Assembly: GCF_000308455.1 (NCBI RefSeq)
Contig: NZ_BAFP01000070.1
Span: 1 to 32,784 of the forward strand
Reading direction: 5' to 3'
DNA length: 32,784 nucleotides
Source: Nocardia abscessus NBRC 100374
GTDB taxonomy: Bacteria; Actinomycetota; Actinomycetes; Mycobacteriales; Mycobacteriaceae
A model generated the notes under the pieces. The model saw only the letters and a list, made by a program, of their open reading frames with translations, did no database searches and was not told the DNA's origin. This document shows, piece by piece, positions 13,764 to 21,936 of this stretch; within the stretch, counting starts at the first letter, position 1; the number at the start of each line of letters is the position of its first letter. Position numbers and translations under genes: made by a program.

Positions 13764-16112
13764 CTAGCCTTCCTGTTCGTCGGGGATGATGGCGCGGCGG
13801 CCCTGTCTGGTCCCGTTCTCGATGGCGGACATCAGATCACGGGCTTGTTCGGCGGAGCGTGCGGACTGCGCGGCGGCGGCCTGTTCCTGGACCGGCTGCG
13901 TCAATTGCGGTGCGAGATTGGTCTGCCGGTTGCGCCGGGGCAGCGCGGGTCGGCCGTCCGGGCCCGGGTTCGTCAGCGCTTCGGTGTACGGCCGAGGTGC
14001 GTAGCGCGGTGCCGCGGCGGATTCGGCCGCCAGCGTCGCGACCGAGGACGTGGCGGTCTGCGCGGAGTCACCCGCCTCCGAGGCGGCTGCCGGTGCGGCG
14101 ATGAGTCTTCGGCGGCTGCCGGGATCGGTGAGTTCCGCCGGTCGCTGCGGCACGCCTGAATCACCCGCGACCAGAGCGGACGGAATGATCACGATGGCCT
14201 TGATGCCGCCGTAGTCGGACTCCGACAGCCGCACCGAGATACTGTGGCGCGCGGCGAGCTGCGCGACCACGAACAGTCCGAGCCGGGAGTCGGCCGACAG
14301 TGCCGCCACCCCGAAATCCGGTGGATTGCGCAGCGTCTCGTTCATCCTGGACAGGTCGTCCTCGGACATGCCCATGCCCTGGTCGGCGATCTCGACCACG
14401 ACACCTTTGCCGACCACGTTGCCTGCCACCTCCACCCGCGACTGCGGCGGGGAGAAGGAGGTCGCGTTGTCCACCAGCTCGGCGAGCAGGTGGATGAGGT
14501 CGGCGACCACCGTGCCGAGCACGTGGACTTCGGGCAACCGCGCCACCCGGACCCGGGCGTAGTCGAGGGTCTCGCCGACAGCGCTGCGCACCAGGTCGAC
14601 CAGCGGGACCGGGTTGCGCCACTGCCTGCCCGGCTTGCCGCCGCCGAGGATGGTCAGGTTCTCGGCGTTGCGCCGCTCGCGGGTGGCGAGGTGGTCGAGC
14701 CGGAACAACGTGTCGAGCAGAACCGGATCTTCCTGGCGCTGCTCGGCTTCGTCGAGAATTTCCAGCTGCCGGTGCACCACGATCTGGCTGCGGTGCGCGA
14801 TGTTCAGGAACACCGCTTTCACGCCCTCGCGGGTGCGGGCCTCGGCCACCGCCGCGGAGACGGCCGCGGAGTGCGCGTGCTGGAACGCCTTGGCCACCTG
14901 GCCGATCTCGTCGCTGCCGTAGTCCAGGTTCGGGGATTCGGCGGCGGGATCGACGGCTTCGCCGTCGCGCAGCCTGCGCATCATGTCGGGCAGTCGCTCA
15001 TCGGCCAGTGCGAGCGTTTCTCCCCGCAGCCGCTTGAGCCTGCGGATGACGCGGTTGGCCAGGATGACCGCGACGACGAGCACCAGAACGCCGACCAGCA
15101 ACATGCCGCCGCCCGTCACGGCGGATCTGGTCGCTGCCGCGGCGGCTTTCTCTTCGGCGACCTGCTGGACATCCTTGTTGTACACCGACCAGGCGTCGAG
15201 CAACCCGCGGCTGACCTCGGCCGCGGCACGACGCCATTCATCGGTGTTCAGCGGTAGCGCGGGCAAGGTCGATTGCCGTGTGCTCGGATTCGCCGAGGAG
15301 GGCGATGTGGTCGCGGCAGCTGTCGCGGCGCTGACGCGCTGGACGATGGCGTTCTCCATCGCGGTGAGCTGTTGCCACGCGGTGCCGGTGGACAGCGCCC
15401 GCAGGCGGTCTTTGATCGGGCCGTCCAGTTCGGCGATGAGCGTGGCGATTTCGGTGTGGTAGAAGCCGGTCTGGCGGGTGTACTCGTCGATCGGGATGGG
15501 CGGGGGAGTGGCGCCGTGGACGTAGACCGCACCGAGGGCGTCGCTGCGCGCCATCGCCTCGCTCGCGTAGAACAGACGGATGCCGGCCACGGTGCCCACG
15601 GCGATCTCGCTGTCGGGCGCGCTCTGCACGGTGGACTTGGCGCCGGTGGGGATCGGGTCGAGCAGCCGGTTGTAGAACATGTACGCGTCCGGGATGGGCA
15701 GTGCGCCCGCGTCGGCGGCGGAGCGCACGGTGGTCAAGCTCTGCGTCAGCATGACCAGGTCGGCGTCGTCTTCGGTGATCTTGGACTCGTCGACGTCGCG
15801 CAGGTTCGCGGAGGCCGCGAGCAGACGCCGCACCGCCGCGTCCACGCGCATGCGAGCGGTGCCGAGCGGGGCGGCGAGGGTGTCGTCGCCGGATAGCTGG
15901 GAGAGCGTCAGCTGGCGTTCTTGCTGGATCGCGTCCATGACCTCGCTGGTCACCGGGATGGCGTTCTGGCTCTCCGCGGCCCAGTCCTTGGCGTTGGTTC
16001 CTTCGGCTACCAGATAGCCCGCGGCGCCCAAACCGGCCAACAGCAGAGTCAGACTCGGGATGAGCGCGATAGCCAGAATCCGGGTGCGGACCCCGAGCCT
16101 CGCTCTGAACAT
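13764..16112 (-). CDS. NIT-domain sensor histidine kinase (CvnA-like)
   Basis: A 782-residue membrane histidine kinase heading the conservon. Domain order: short cytoplasmic tail, TM1 (about 12-36), large extracellular domain (about 37-340) of the nitrate/nitrite-sensing (NIT) type with the repeated helices seen in VTSEVMDAIQQERQLTLSQL, TM2 (GGGMLLVGVLVLVVAVILA), HAMP-like linker, a dimerisation segment (NIAHRSQIVVHRQLEILDEAE) and a HATPase_c domain with LLAELVDNATSFSPP (N box), ADQGMGM (G1) and RLGLFVVAQLA (G2). The C-terminus is Pro/Ala-rich and disordered. ATG 16112 is preferred because TACGTT lies 6 nt upstream; ATG 16118 is an alternative. No cognate canonical receiver is nearby. The true ligand of NIT domains in conservons is unknown. 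Confidence 0.9.
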   Translation of the reverse strand: MFRARLGVRTRILAIALIPSLTLLLAGLGAAGYLVAEGTNAKDWAAESQNAIPVTSEVMDAIQQERQLTLSQLSGDDTLAAPLGTARMRVDAAVRRLLAASANLRDVDESKITEDDADLVMLTQSLTTVRSAADAGALPIPDAYMFYNRLLDPIPTGAKSTVQSAPDSEIAVGTVAGIRLFYASEAMARSDALGAVYVHGATPPPIPIDEYTRQTGFYHTEIATLIAELDGPIKDRLRALSTGTAWQQLTAMENAIVQRVSAATAAATTSPSSANPSTRQSTLPALPLNTDEWRRAAAEVSRGLLDAWSVYNKDVQQVAEEKAAAAATRSAVTGGGMLLVGVLVLVVAVILANRVIRRLKRLRGETLALADERLPDMMRRLRDGEAVDPAAESPNLDYGSDEIGQVAKAFQHAHSAAVSAAVAEARTREGVKAVFLNIAHRSQIVVHRQLEILDEAEQRQEDPVLLDTLFRLDHLATRERRNAENLTILGGGKPGRQWRNPVPLVDLVRSAVGETLDYARVRVARLPEVHVLGTVVADLIHLLAELVDNATSFSPPQSRVEVAGNVVGKGVVVEIADQGMGMSEDDLSRMNETLRNPPDFGVAALSADSRLGLFVVAQLAARHSISVRLSESDYGGIKAIVIIPSALVAGDSGVPQRPAELTDPGSRRRLIAAPAAASEAGDSAQTATSSVATLAAESAAAPRYAPRPYTEALTNPGPDGRPALPRRNRQTNLAPQLTQPVQEQAAAAQSARSAEQARDLMSAIENGTRQGRRAIIPDEQEG

Positions 16113-16118
16113 CGGCAT

Positions 16119-16124
16119 AACGTA
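16119..16124 (-). promoter_or_regulatory. -10 element of conservon operon
   Basis: Reverse-strand TACGTT, 6 nt before the ATG at 16112, no Shine-Dalgarno sequence. It suggests a leaderless four-gene message (kinase, roadblock, DUF742, GTPase). Confidence 0.4.
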
Positions 16125-16297
16125 AACCACGAACCCGGCTATCCGGACGTCCGGTCCCGGTGAGTGGGACTGGATTTGACCAGAGCGGTAGCGCCGTGCG
16201 TCGCGGATGGTCATTGCCCTGGCGCGGCACCGGCTACCTGATATTCGGCACGGATTCCACTCCGGACGCCCCCGGCGCGAATTCCGCGCACAGCGGG

Positions 16298-16326
16298 TTC
16301 ATAGCGGGCGGCGCGGGGCGTAGATT
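16298..16326 (+). promoter_or_regulatory. Probable promoter of gabD2-type gene
   Basis: TTCATA (16298-16303), a 17-nt spacer, TAGATT (16321-16326), followed by a leader of about 30 nt with AGGAGG upstream of the ATG at 16365. The -35 matches four of six consensus positions. Confidence 0.4.
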
Positions 16327-16364
16327 GTGTGTATCTCGAAGTTACTCACAAGTAGGAGGCAACG

Positions 16365-17918
16365 ATGCCCGCGCCGAAAGCCGATGTATTCGATCGCCTC
16401 AGCGCGCTGGCCGCGATCGAGGCACCCGCGGATCGTCAGCGCAGGACGATCGCCGAGACGTTCACCGGAGATCCGCTGGGCAGCGTGCCGGTGGGCACGG
16501 CGGCCGATGTCGCGGCCGCCATGGACCGGGCCCGAGCCGCGCAGGAGCGCTGGGCGGCCCGGCCGGTATCCGAACGCGCGGCGGTGCTGGATCGTTACCG
16601 TGCGCTGGTGGTGGAACACCGCGAGTTCCTGATGGACGTGGTGCAGGCCGAGACCGGCAAAGCGCGCTGGGCGGCCCAAGAAGAAATCATGGGCCTGATG
16701 TTCGCGGCCCGCTACTTCGCGAAGACCGCACCCGGCCTCCTCGGCGCCCGCCGGGTACCGGGCGCCTTCCCCGTGCTCAACCGCGCTTCCGTCCGGTACC
16801 AGCCGAAAGGCGTGGTCGGCGTCATCGCGCCGTGGAACTACCCGCTGCTGCTGTCGATCGGTGATTCGATTCCCGCACTCATCGCGGGCAACGCCGTGGT
16901 GGTCAAGCCCGACAGCCAGACCCCGTTCTCCACGCTGGCAGGCGCCGAGCTGCTGTACCGGGCCGGCCTGCCGCGTGAGCTGCTCGCGGTCGTTCCCGGG
17001 CCGGGCGGCGTGGTCGGCACCGCGATCGTCGAGGCGTGCGACTACCTGATGTTCACCGGTTCCTCGGCCACCGGCCGCACCCTGGCCGAGCAGTGCGGAC
17101 GCCGGCTGATCGGCTTCTCCGCCGAGCTGGGCGGGAAGAACCCGATGATCGTCGCCGACGGCGCCGACCTGGACAGGGCCGCCAAGGCGGCCGTGCGCGC
17201 TTGCTTCTCCAACGCCGGGCAGCTGTGTATATCGATCGAGCGGCTCTACGTCGAACGAAAAGTCGCCGCGGCCTTCACAGAGAAGTTCGTCGCCGCGGTG
17301 AACGCCGCGAAACTCGGCGCCGCGTATGACTATTCGGCCGATATCGGCAGCCTCATCTCCGAAGCGCAACTGGAAACGGTGTCCAAGCACGTCGCGGACG
17401 CCACGTCGAAGGGAGCGAAGGTGCTGACCGGCGGCAAGGCGCGCCCGGATCTCGGTCCGCTGTTCTTCGAGCCGACCGTGCTGAGTGAGGTGACCGACGA
17501 GATGGAATGCGGTCGCGACGAAACCTTCGGTCCGCTGGTTTCCATCTACCCTGTCGACAGCGTCGAGGAGGCCGTTCGCCTGGCCAACGACACCGACTAC
17601 GGCCTCAATGCCTCGGTGTGGGCGGGCAGCAAGTCCGAAGGCGAGCGGATCGCGGCGCGGTTGCACGCGGGGACGGTCTGTGTGGACGAAGGTTACGCAC
17701 CGGCCTGGGGCTCCACAGCGGCACCGATGGGCGGCATGGGCATTTCCGGTGTGGGGCGCCGCCACGGCCCGGACGGCCTGCTCAAGTTCACCGAACCGCA
17801 GTCGATCGTGGTGACCCGGTTCATGAATCTCGACGCGCCGAGGCTGTTCCCGAAGGGCAAGTGGCAGCCGTTCCTGATGTCCGTCGCCCGCAGCTTGCGT
17901 TTCCTGCCGGGACGCTGA
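16365..17918 (+). CDS. gabD2: Aldehyde dehydrogenase, succinate-semialdehyde type (GabD2-like)
   Basis: NAD(P)-dependent aldehyde dehydrogenase of 517 residues, which matches the size of mycobacterial GabD2. The expected residues are in place: Asn157 in APWNYP, Lys181 in VVVKPDSQTP, general-base Glu254 in AELGGKNP and nucleophile Cys288 in NAGQLCIS. The alternation of ACxSN-less 'NAGQLC' sequence, and the C-terminus (MGGMGISGVGRRHG...YTEPQS-like SLRFLPGR end), fit the GabD2 branch that oxidises succinic semialdehyde to succinate. Start at 16365 has an excellent AGGAGG 6 nt upstream. The convergent DUF779 gene and GAF regulator suggest an aldehyde-responsive locus. Substrate specificity among semialdehydes and aromatic or aliphatic aldehydes is not proven by sequence. 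Confidence 0.88.
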   Translation: MPAPKADVFDRLSALAAIEAPADRQRRTIAETFTGDPLGSVPVGTAADVAAAMDRARAAQERWAARPVSERAAVLDRYRALVVEHREFLMDVVQAETGKARWAAQEEIMGLMFAARYFAKTAPGLLGARRVPGAFPVLNRASVRYQPKGVVGVIAPWNYPLLLSIGDSIPALIAGNAVVVKPDSQTPFSTLAGAELLYRAGLPRELLAVVPGPGGVVGTAIVEACDYLMFTGSSATGRTLAEQCGRRLIGFSAELGGKNPMIVADGADLDRAAKAAVRACFSNAGQLCISIERLYVERKVAAAFTEKFVAAVNAAKLGAAYDYSADIGSLISEAQLETVSKHVADATSKGAKVLTGGKARPDLGPLFFEPTVLSEVTDEMECGRDETFGPLVSIYPVDSVEEAVRLANDTDYGLNASVWAGSKSEGERIAARLHAGTVCVDEGYAPAWGSTAAPMGGMGISGVGRRHGPDGLLKFTEPQSIVVTRFMNLDAPRLFPKGKWQPFLMSVARSLRFLPGR

Positions 17919-17985
17919 GGCTGACGTCCGCCCGGGTGGTCGTGCCCACCCGGGCGGACAATCCGCCGGTCGGCTCGTGCAGGGG

Positions 17986-18480
17986 TCACGCCAACCGGTC
18001 GGCTCCGGTGCGCGGCGGTCCTCCGGCCGCCAGCGCCGCCGCTTCGTCATCGGTGAGCAGCCGTGATCTGAGGACGAAGCGCATGTTCTCGAGCGCGTCC
18101 GCGGCCCAGCCGCCGGGCTCGTCGGCCACATCCACGGTGAGGTGGGTGTGCTTCCAGTGCTCGTACTGTTCGCCGCTGATCCATAATTCGGTGTGCCAGG
18201 GGAGGTTTCCCAGCAGAACGTCTTCGCCGTCGATCCGGGATTCCCGGATGGGCAGCCACCGCGGGCGGCCGCCGTCGCGGTGTCCGCCGGACTCGTGCAG
18301 CAGCACCGCTCCGTGCTGATCGATCACTCGGCGCAAGACGGCCCTGGCGCGCTCGGTGATGTCCACCCGGTGCGTTCGATGCGCCGCCACCGCATCGCCC
18401 GGCCGGCGTGGACGGCGCGGCCGGAGCGCGTCGGGTAGTCGGCGATCCCGGAGCCCCGCCCCCGGTCTGGTGTAGCTCAT
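17986..18480 (-). CDS. DUF779 protein lacking the usual cysteines
   Basis: A 164-residue protein whose residues about 45-145 match DUF779, a small domain usually encoded beside acetaldehyde/aldehyde dehydrogenases (Rv0459 beside Rv0458 in M. tuberculosis). Matching blocks are LLHESGG, DVLLG, WISGEQYEHWKHTHLTVDV and MRFVLRSRLLT. Family members normally have SGGCCDG and a further Cys shortly after; here the segment is SGGHRDGGRPRW, so all three cysteines are missing. The first 38 residues are Arg/Pro-rich and not part of the domain. ATG 18480 has GAGGGA about 4 nt upstream. A later GTG (VDITERARAV) would give the normal domain length. The function of DUF779 is unknown. Confidence 0.78.
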   Translation of the reverse strand: MSYTRPGAGLRDRRLPDALRPRRPRRPGDAVAAHRTHRVDITERARAVLRRVIDQHGAVLLHESGGHRDGGRPRWLPIRESRIDGEDVLLGNLPWHTELWISGEQYEHWKHTHLTVDVADEPGGWAADALENMRFVLRSRLLTDDEAAALAAGGPPRTGADRLA

Positions 18481-18524
18481 GATCCCTCGCAGATATCTCG
18501 GACCGGCCCACTATGGTCCGCGGA

Positions 18525-18546
18525 GGTTGGTGCGAGGTTGGTGCGG
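18525..18546. repeat. Short tandem repeat, 2 x 11 bp
   Basis: GGTTGGTGCGA is followed directly by GGTTGGTGCGG in the 71-bp gap between the regulator stop and the DUF779 start. It is about 45-66 bp upstream of the DUF779 start codon, so it could bind a regulator, but two short copies may also be slippage. Confidence 0.3.
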
Positions 18547-18551
18547 AAAGT

Positions 18552-19772
18552 TCAGTCGCGCAACGCCGTATGCAGCCGAGCCGCCACCGTCGCACGGCGC
18601 AGGTCGTCCGGCGGGAGCAAACGCAACGCGTGCTCGTGCACCGCGATATCGCGGGGTGCGCGTTCGCCGAACGCCACGGCGTGCTCGGCTCGATCGCCGG
18701 CGAGCACGGCCGTCCGCACGCCGACGTCGAGGTAGTCGCGCCACCGCAGCACGCCGGGCGCCTCCGAACCGGGTAGCAGCGGTCCCCGGTACAGCCAGAC
18801 CGCCGAGGTGGTGTCGCCCGCGGTGATGGCGGCGAACAGTTCGACGGCGTCGCAGGCGACCGGACCGGTCAGAACGTATCGGCGATTGCTGATTTCGCCG
18901 CCGATCGCGCGGCGCAGGTGCGAGACGTCGGCCTTGAGCGTGCTGGTGGAGACCGCGCGGTCGCCGTAGAGAGCGGCGTGCAGCTGCTCCGGCGTGAAGC
19001 CGTCCGGTTGGAGGGCCAGCAATGCGAGGATCTCCAGCTGCCGCGGCGGAAGGGAAAGCGGCACACCGTCGCAGAGCAGACGTGCGGCGCCCAGGCACTC
19101 CAGCCGGATCCCCGGCGCGGGCGCGGGCGCGGTGGTGCGCAGCATCGTCTCCACCGCCGTCACCAGCGCGCGTACCGAGGTGAGCACCGCGGGGTGGGAG
19201 CGGTCCCAGGAACTGGACAGATCCAGCGCGCCGATCTGTCGTCCGTCGGGTCCGTGGATCGGTGCGGAATAGCAGACCCAGCCGTGCAGGGCGGCGACGA
19301 GGTGCTCGGCGGAGAACACCGTGGCGGCGCGATCGGTGTGCAACGCGAGCGCCACACCGTTGGTGCCCATGTGGCTTTCGTCCCAGCAGCCGCCGGGCGC
19401 GAGGTTCACCTGCTCGGCCTGCCTGCGCAGCGCGCGGTCGCCGCAGGACCACAGGACGGTGCCCGCCGGATCGGTGACCACGGCCAGATACCCGGAATCC
19501 TCGGTGACGGCCTTCAGCTCACCCGCGAGCGCTGTCACCGGTCCACGCAGTGGGGACGCGGCCCATCGGTCGCCGATATCGTCCACGCCGGGCGCTTCCG
19601 TGGTGGCGGGATCGACAGTGTGCAGTGACCGCCGCCAGGATTGCGCTACTTCCCTGCGCAGCACGGTATGCCGGGGCGGGGCGGTGGTCTGGGGAGCTGT
19701 CGCCCAGCGCTCCCATTCTCTTTGCAGGTCGACCCGCTGTTGCGTGAGGGTGCGGAACTGCGCCACGTGCAA
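18552..19772 (-). CDS. GAF-domain transcriptional regulator with winged helix and BTAD-like tail
   Basis: A 406-residue regulator. Residues about 75-205 form a GAF sensor domain of the AcoR type (YLAVVTDPAGTVLWSCGD ... DESHMGTNGVALAL ... YSAPIHGPDG...LDLSSSW). Residues about 220-305 look like an OmpR/SARP-type winged helix (LSLPPRQLEILALLAL...TLKADVSHLRRAIGG), and the rest (WLYRGPLLPGSEAPGV, DYLDVGVRTAVLAGDRAEHAV) resembles the bacterial transcriptional activation domain of SARPs. No AAA+ sigma-54 domain is present. The start is uncertain: TTG 19772 gives MHVAQF; a GTG at 19766 would be almost the same. It lies just upstream of the DUF779 gene and near GabD2, so it probably controls aldehyde metabolism here. 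Confidence 0.8.
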   Translation of the reverse strand: MHVAQFRTLTQQRVDLQREWERWATAPQTTAPPRHTVLRREVAQSWRRSLHTVDPATTEAPGVDDIGDRWAASPLRGPVTALAGELKAVTEDSGYLAVVTDPAGTVLWSCGDRALRRQAEQVNLAPGGCWDESHMGTNGVALALHTDRAATVFSAEHLVAALHGWVCYSAPIHGPDGRQIGALDLSSSWDRSHPAVLTSVRALVTAVETMLRTTAPAPAPGIRLECLGAARLLCDGVPLSLPPRQLEILALLALQPDGFTPEQLHAALYGDRAVSTSTLKADVSHLRRAIGGEISNRRYVLTGPVACDAVELFAAITAGDTTSAVWLYRGPLLPGSEAPGVLRWRDYLDVGVRTAVLAGDRAEHAVAFGERAPRDIAVHEHALRLLPPDDLRRATVAARLHTALRD

Positions 19773-19896
19773 GACCCATCGTCGTGTGAGCTCATGATCG
19801 CTCTCTCATTCTGGCGGACGCCGAGGGGAGTGGCGAGCGGTTCGAGCCCTACCGGCCGGTCGGGGAAGATTCGGTGCGAGTGGAGTCACGACGCCA

Positions 19897-19902
19897 TAGG
19901 CT
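19897..19902 (+). promoter_or_regulatory. -10 element of YjbR-like gene
   Basis: TAGGCT followed by exactly 6 nt and the ATG at 19909, no Shine-Dalgarno sequence: leaderless promoter. The rest of the 136-bp divergent gap (19773-19896) shows no obvious operator. Confidence 0.5.
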
Positions 19903-19908
19903 GCCGGC

Positions 19909-20331
19909 ATGGCGACCGGTTTCCAGCGGGCATGCCTCGCCGATGTGCACGAGGTGGCCGCGGGCATGCCCCACGTGACGCGCGTCGACGGACCGCGCGG
20001 CAACGCGATCTATCAGGTCGGGGGTAAGTCGTTCGTGTTCTTCCGCAATCCCCGTCCGGATGCCGTCGACCCGCGGACCGGTGAGCGCTACGCCGATGTC
20101 ATCGTGATCTGGGTGCCCTCGGAGTCGGACAAGCAGGCGCTGGTCCAGGACCCGGAATCGCCGTTCTTCACGACCCGGCATTTCGACGGGCATCCGTCGG
20201 TCCTGGTGCGCGCGGCCCGGCTCGGCGAGCTGAGCCGTCGAGAACTCACCGAGGTCATCCAGGACGCCTGGCTGGCCAGGGCCTCGCGCAAGCGCGCGGT
20301 GGACTGGCTGGCCGCCCATCCGCCGCGCTGA
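19909..20331 (+). CDS. MmcQ/YjbR-like protein
   Basis: A 140-residue cytoplasmic protein resembling the MmcQ/YjbR family (CyaY-like fold): AAGMPHVTRVDGPRGNAIYQVGGKSFVFF at residues 17-45, a strand-loop-strand block IVIWVPSESDKQALV at about 66-80, then FFTTRHFDGHPSVLVRAARLGELSRRELTEVIQDAWLARASRK. The length is typical. The family is sometimes called DNA-binding, with little evidence. The ATG is supported by TAGGCT 6 nt upstream. No functional link with neighbours is visible; convergent with the lipoprotein gene, with a 4-bp gap. Confidence 0.8.
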   Translation: MATGFQRACLADVHEVAAGMPHVTRVDGPRGNAIYQVGGKSFVFFRNPRPDAVDPRTGERYADVIVIWVPSESDKQALVQDPESPFFTTRHFDGHPSVLVRAARLGELSRRELTEVIQDAWLARASRKRAVDWLAAHPPR

Positions 20332-20335
20332 GCGG

Positions 20336-20659
20336 TCACTTCCGGATGAAAATGCCTGCGACGTCGGCGTTCTTGATCGGGGTGTCGGTATTGGCCTGGG
20401 CGCCGCACAGCAGATCGACCGACACCATCGTCGCGTCCACGGCGGTGCCCGCGGGCTCGCGGTCGTCCTGGCTCTGCTGCTTGACGAACTTGGTGATCGT
20501 CGTGCGCTTGGTGTCCTGGTCCTGCTTGACGTACTCGCTGCACGGGGTGTCACCGCCGCGGTTGAGGGCGCGTTCGATGTCGGTGCAGCCCGCGAGCGCC
20601 ATGGCGACCATCGCGATCCCGAGGCCGGTTCGGCCGGTCCGTGACAGCGTGGCGTTCAT
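20336..20659 (-). CDS. Small secreted lipoprotein, possibly HdeA-like
   Basis: A 107-residue predicted lipoprotein: basic N-terminus (NATLSRTGRTGLG), hydrophobic helix IAMVAMALAGC with a lipobox LAGC, so Cys25 would be lipidated and the protein anchored on the outer face of the membrane. The mature part is small and charged, with two cysteines spaced like those of HdeA-type chaperones (TPCSEYVKQDQDTKRTTITKFVKQQ ... VSVDLLC), a type of small conserved lipoprotein found in mycobacteria; this resemblance is weak. ATG 20659 is preferred to one at 20683 because AGGAGGAG lies 4 nt upstream. Confidence 0.75.
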   Translation of the reverse strand: MNATLSRTGRTGLGIAMVAMALAGCTDIERALNRGGDTPCSEYVKQDQDTKRTTITKFVKQQSQDDREPAGTAVDATMVSVDLLCGAQANTDTPIKNADVAGIFIRK

Positions 20660-20736
20660 GGTCTCCTCCTGAGGTTCGGGCACGGCGATGCCGCCGCGAT
20701 CGGCTCCAGACTAGAGCCCGCGCGCGCTGATGTTCG

Positions 20737-20753
20737 CCGACCGGCCGGGTCGG
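20737..20753 (-). terminator. Hairpin after phosphodiesterase gene
   Basis: CCGACC-GGCCG-GGTCGG, a 6-bp stem with a 5-nt loop, directly after the stop of the phosphodiesterase gene. No T-tract follows, as is common for actinobacterial terminators. Confidence 0.35.
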
Positions 20754-21893
20754 CTAGGCGCGGTAGACGCACAGCGGGACGTTCATCTCCGCCGCGGTGA
20801 GCGAACCGTGGTGACCGATCAGCCAGGACTGCAGCGGTTCGGCGCCGGTGCGGATGACGCCACGCCGCCCACGGGCGACCACGACCAGATCGCCGATGCG
20901 CTGCGCGATCGCGGGGTCGACCGTGGGACCGAACCAGCCGCGGGCCACGACGTCCTCCTTGCCGAGCACGTCGAAGTCCGGGCCGAGCATGGCCTGCCAG
21001 GCCGCCGCGACGTCGGATGCGGCGCCCGGCACCGTGTAGACGTGCCGGGCGCGGGGCTCACCGCCGAGCGCTCGGACACCTTCTTGCAAGGCGGGAGTGG
21101 TGTCGAAATCGATGCGGTCCTCCAGTTGCACCATGCCGTGGTCGGCGGTGACCAGCAGCGCCGCGCCGGGTGGCAACTCCTCGGCGAGGGTGGCGGCGAG
21201 CCGGTCGGCGTTGGCGAGTTCCAATTCCCAGGACCGTGACTCGGGCCCGCGCACGTGTCCGGTCATGTCGAGGTCGCCGTGGTAGGTGTAGACCAGTGCG
21301 CGCGGCCCGGCGCGCAGCGCGTCGCCGACACCCGCGACGAGATCGCCGAAGGACAGCTGGGGCCGGAACTCGCAGCCGCGCAGAACCGCTTTGGTCAGTC
21401 CCGACCCTGCCTGATCGCGCGGCGAAACCTGGGCCACGGCTATGCCGTCGGCGGCGGCGCGCTCGAAAACTGTTGTGCGAGGCTGGAACTCCTCCGGAAC
21501 GAGTTCGCTTCGCAGATCGGACTTGGGAGCGCCGTGCAGCCGCCAGGACAGTGGGGTGAACAGCCGGTCGTAGCCGGGGACGTGGAACAGATAACCGACG
21601 ATGCCGTGTTCGCCGGGCGGAACGCCCACTCCGAGCGAGGTGAGGCTGGTGGCCGTCGTCGTCGGGAAGCCGGCCGTGAGCCGGACCGGTGCGAGACCGG
21701 ACAGGAACGGTGCCGCAGCGGGATTCGCGACGAGGTGCTCGTAGCCCAGCCCGTCGACCAGCAGCACGCAGACCCGGTCGATATCCAGCCCGAGCCCGAG
21801 ACGGTCCTCCTCGCCGGGGACGCCTAGACCGGCGAGGACAGAGGGAAACAGATCGGCCAGAGAACCGGTACCGTAACGCGGCGCGACGAACAC
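20754..21893 (-). CDS. Type I phosphodiesterase/nucleotide pyrophosphatase-like protein
   Basis: A 379-residue member of the alkaline phosphatase superfamily, NPP branch. Metal ligands can be placed: Asp in VCVLLVDGLGYEHL (about 47), the nucleophile Thr in GFPTTTATSLTSLGVG (about 76-80), DMTGH (Asp/His pair) at about 210, TADHG (Asp-His pair) at about 252 and a final His in IGHHG near the C-terminus. Mycobacterial and corynebacterial homologues are annotated as alkaline phosphatase family or nucleotide pyrophosphatase. No signal peptide is seen, so it is probably cytoplasmic. The GTG start has a hexamer CATTCT 7 nt upstream (leaderless candidate). Substrate unknown. Confidence 0.88.
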   Translation of the reverse strand: MFVAPRYGTGSLADLFPSVLAGLGVPGEEDRLGLGLDIDRVCVLLVDGLGYEHLVANPAAAPFLSGLAPVRLTAGFPTTTATSLTSLGVGVPPGEHGIVGYLFHVPGYDRLFTPLSWRLHGAPKSDLRSELVPEEFQPRTTVFERAAADGIAVAQVSPRDQAGSGLTKAVLRGCEFRPQLSFGDLVAGVGDALRAGPRALVYTYHGDLDMTGHVRGPESRSWELELANADRLAATLAEELPPGAALLVTADHGMVQLEDRIDFDTTPALQEGVRALGGEPRARHVYTVPGAASDVAAAWQAMLGPDFDVLGKEDVVARGWFGPTVDPAIAQRIGDLVVVARGRRGVIRTGAEPLQSWLIGHHGSLTAAEMNVPLCVYRA

Positions 21894-21936
21894 GAAGGTC
21901 AGAATGTCAATGTCGACGGGGGCATGGCAAGGGCGT

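Noticed and set aside
16299..18131. Minus-strand frame of 610 codons opposite the aldehyde dehydrogenase
   Set aside because: The dehydrogenase with intact catalytic Cys and Glu is on the plus strand; the antisense frame is a mirror of its codon bias.
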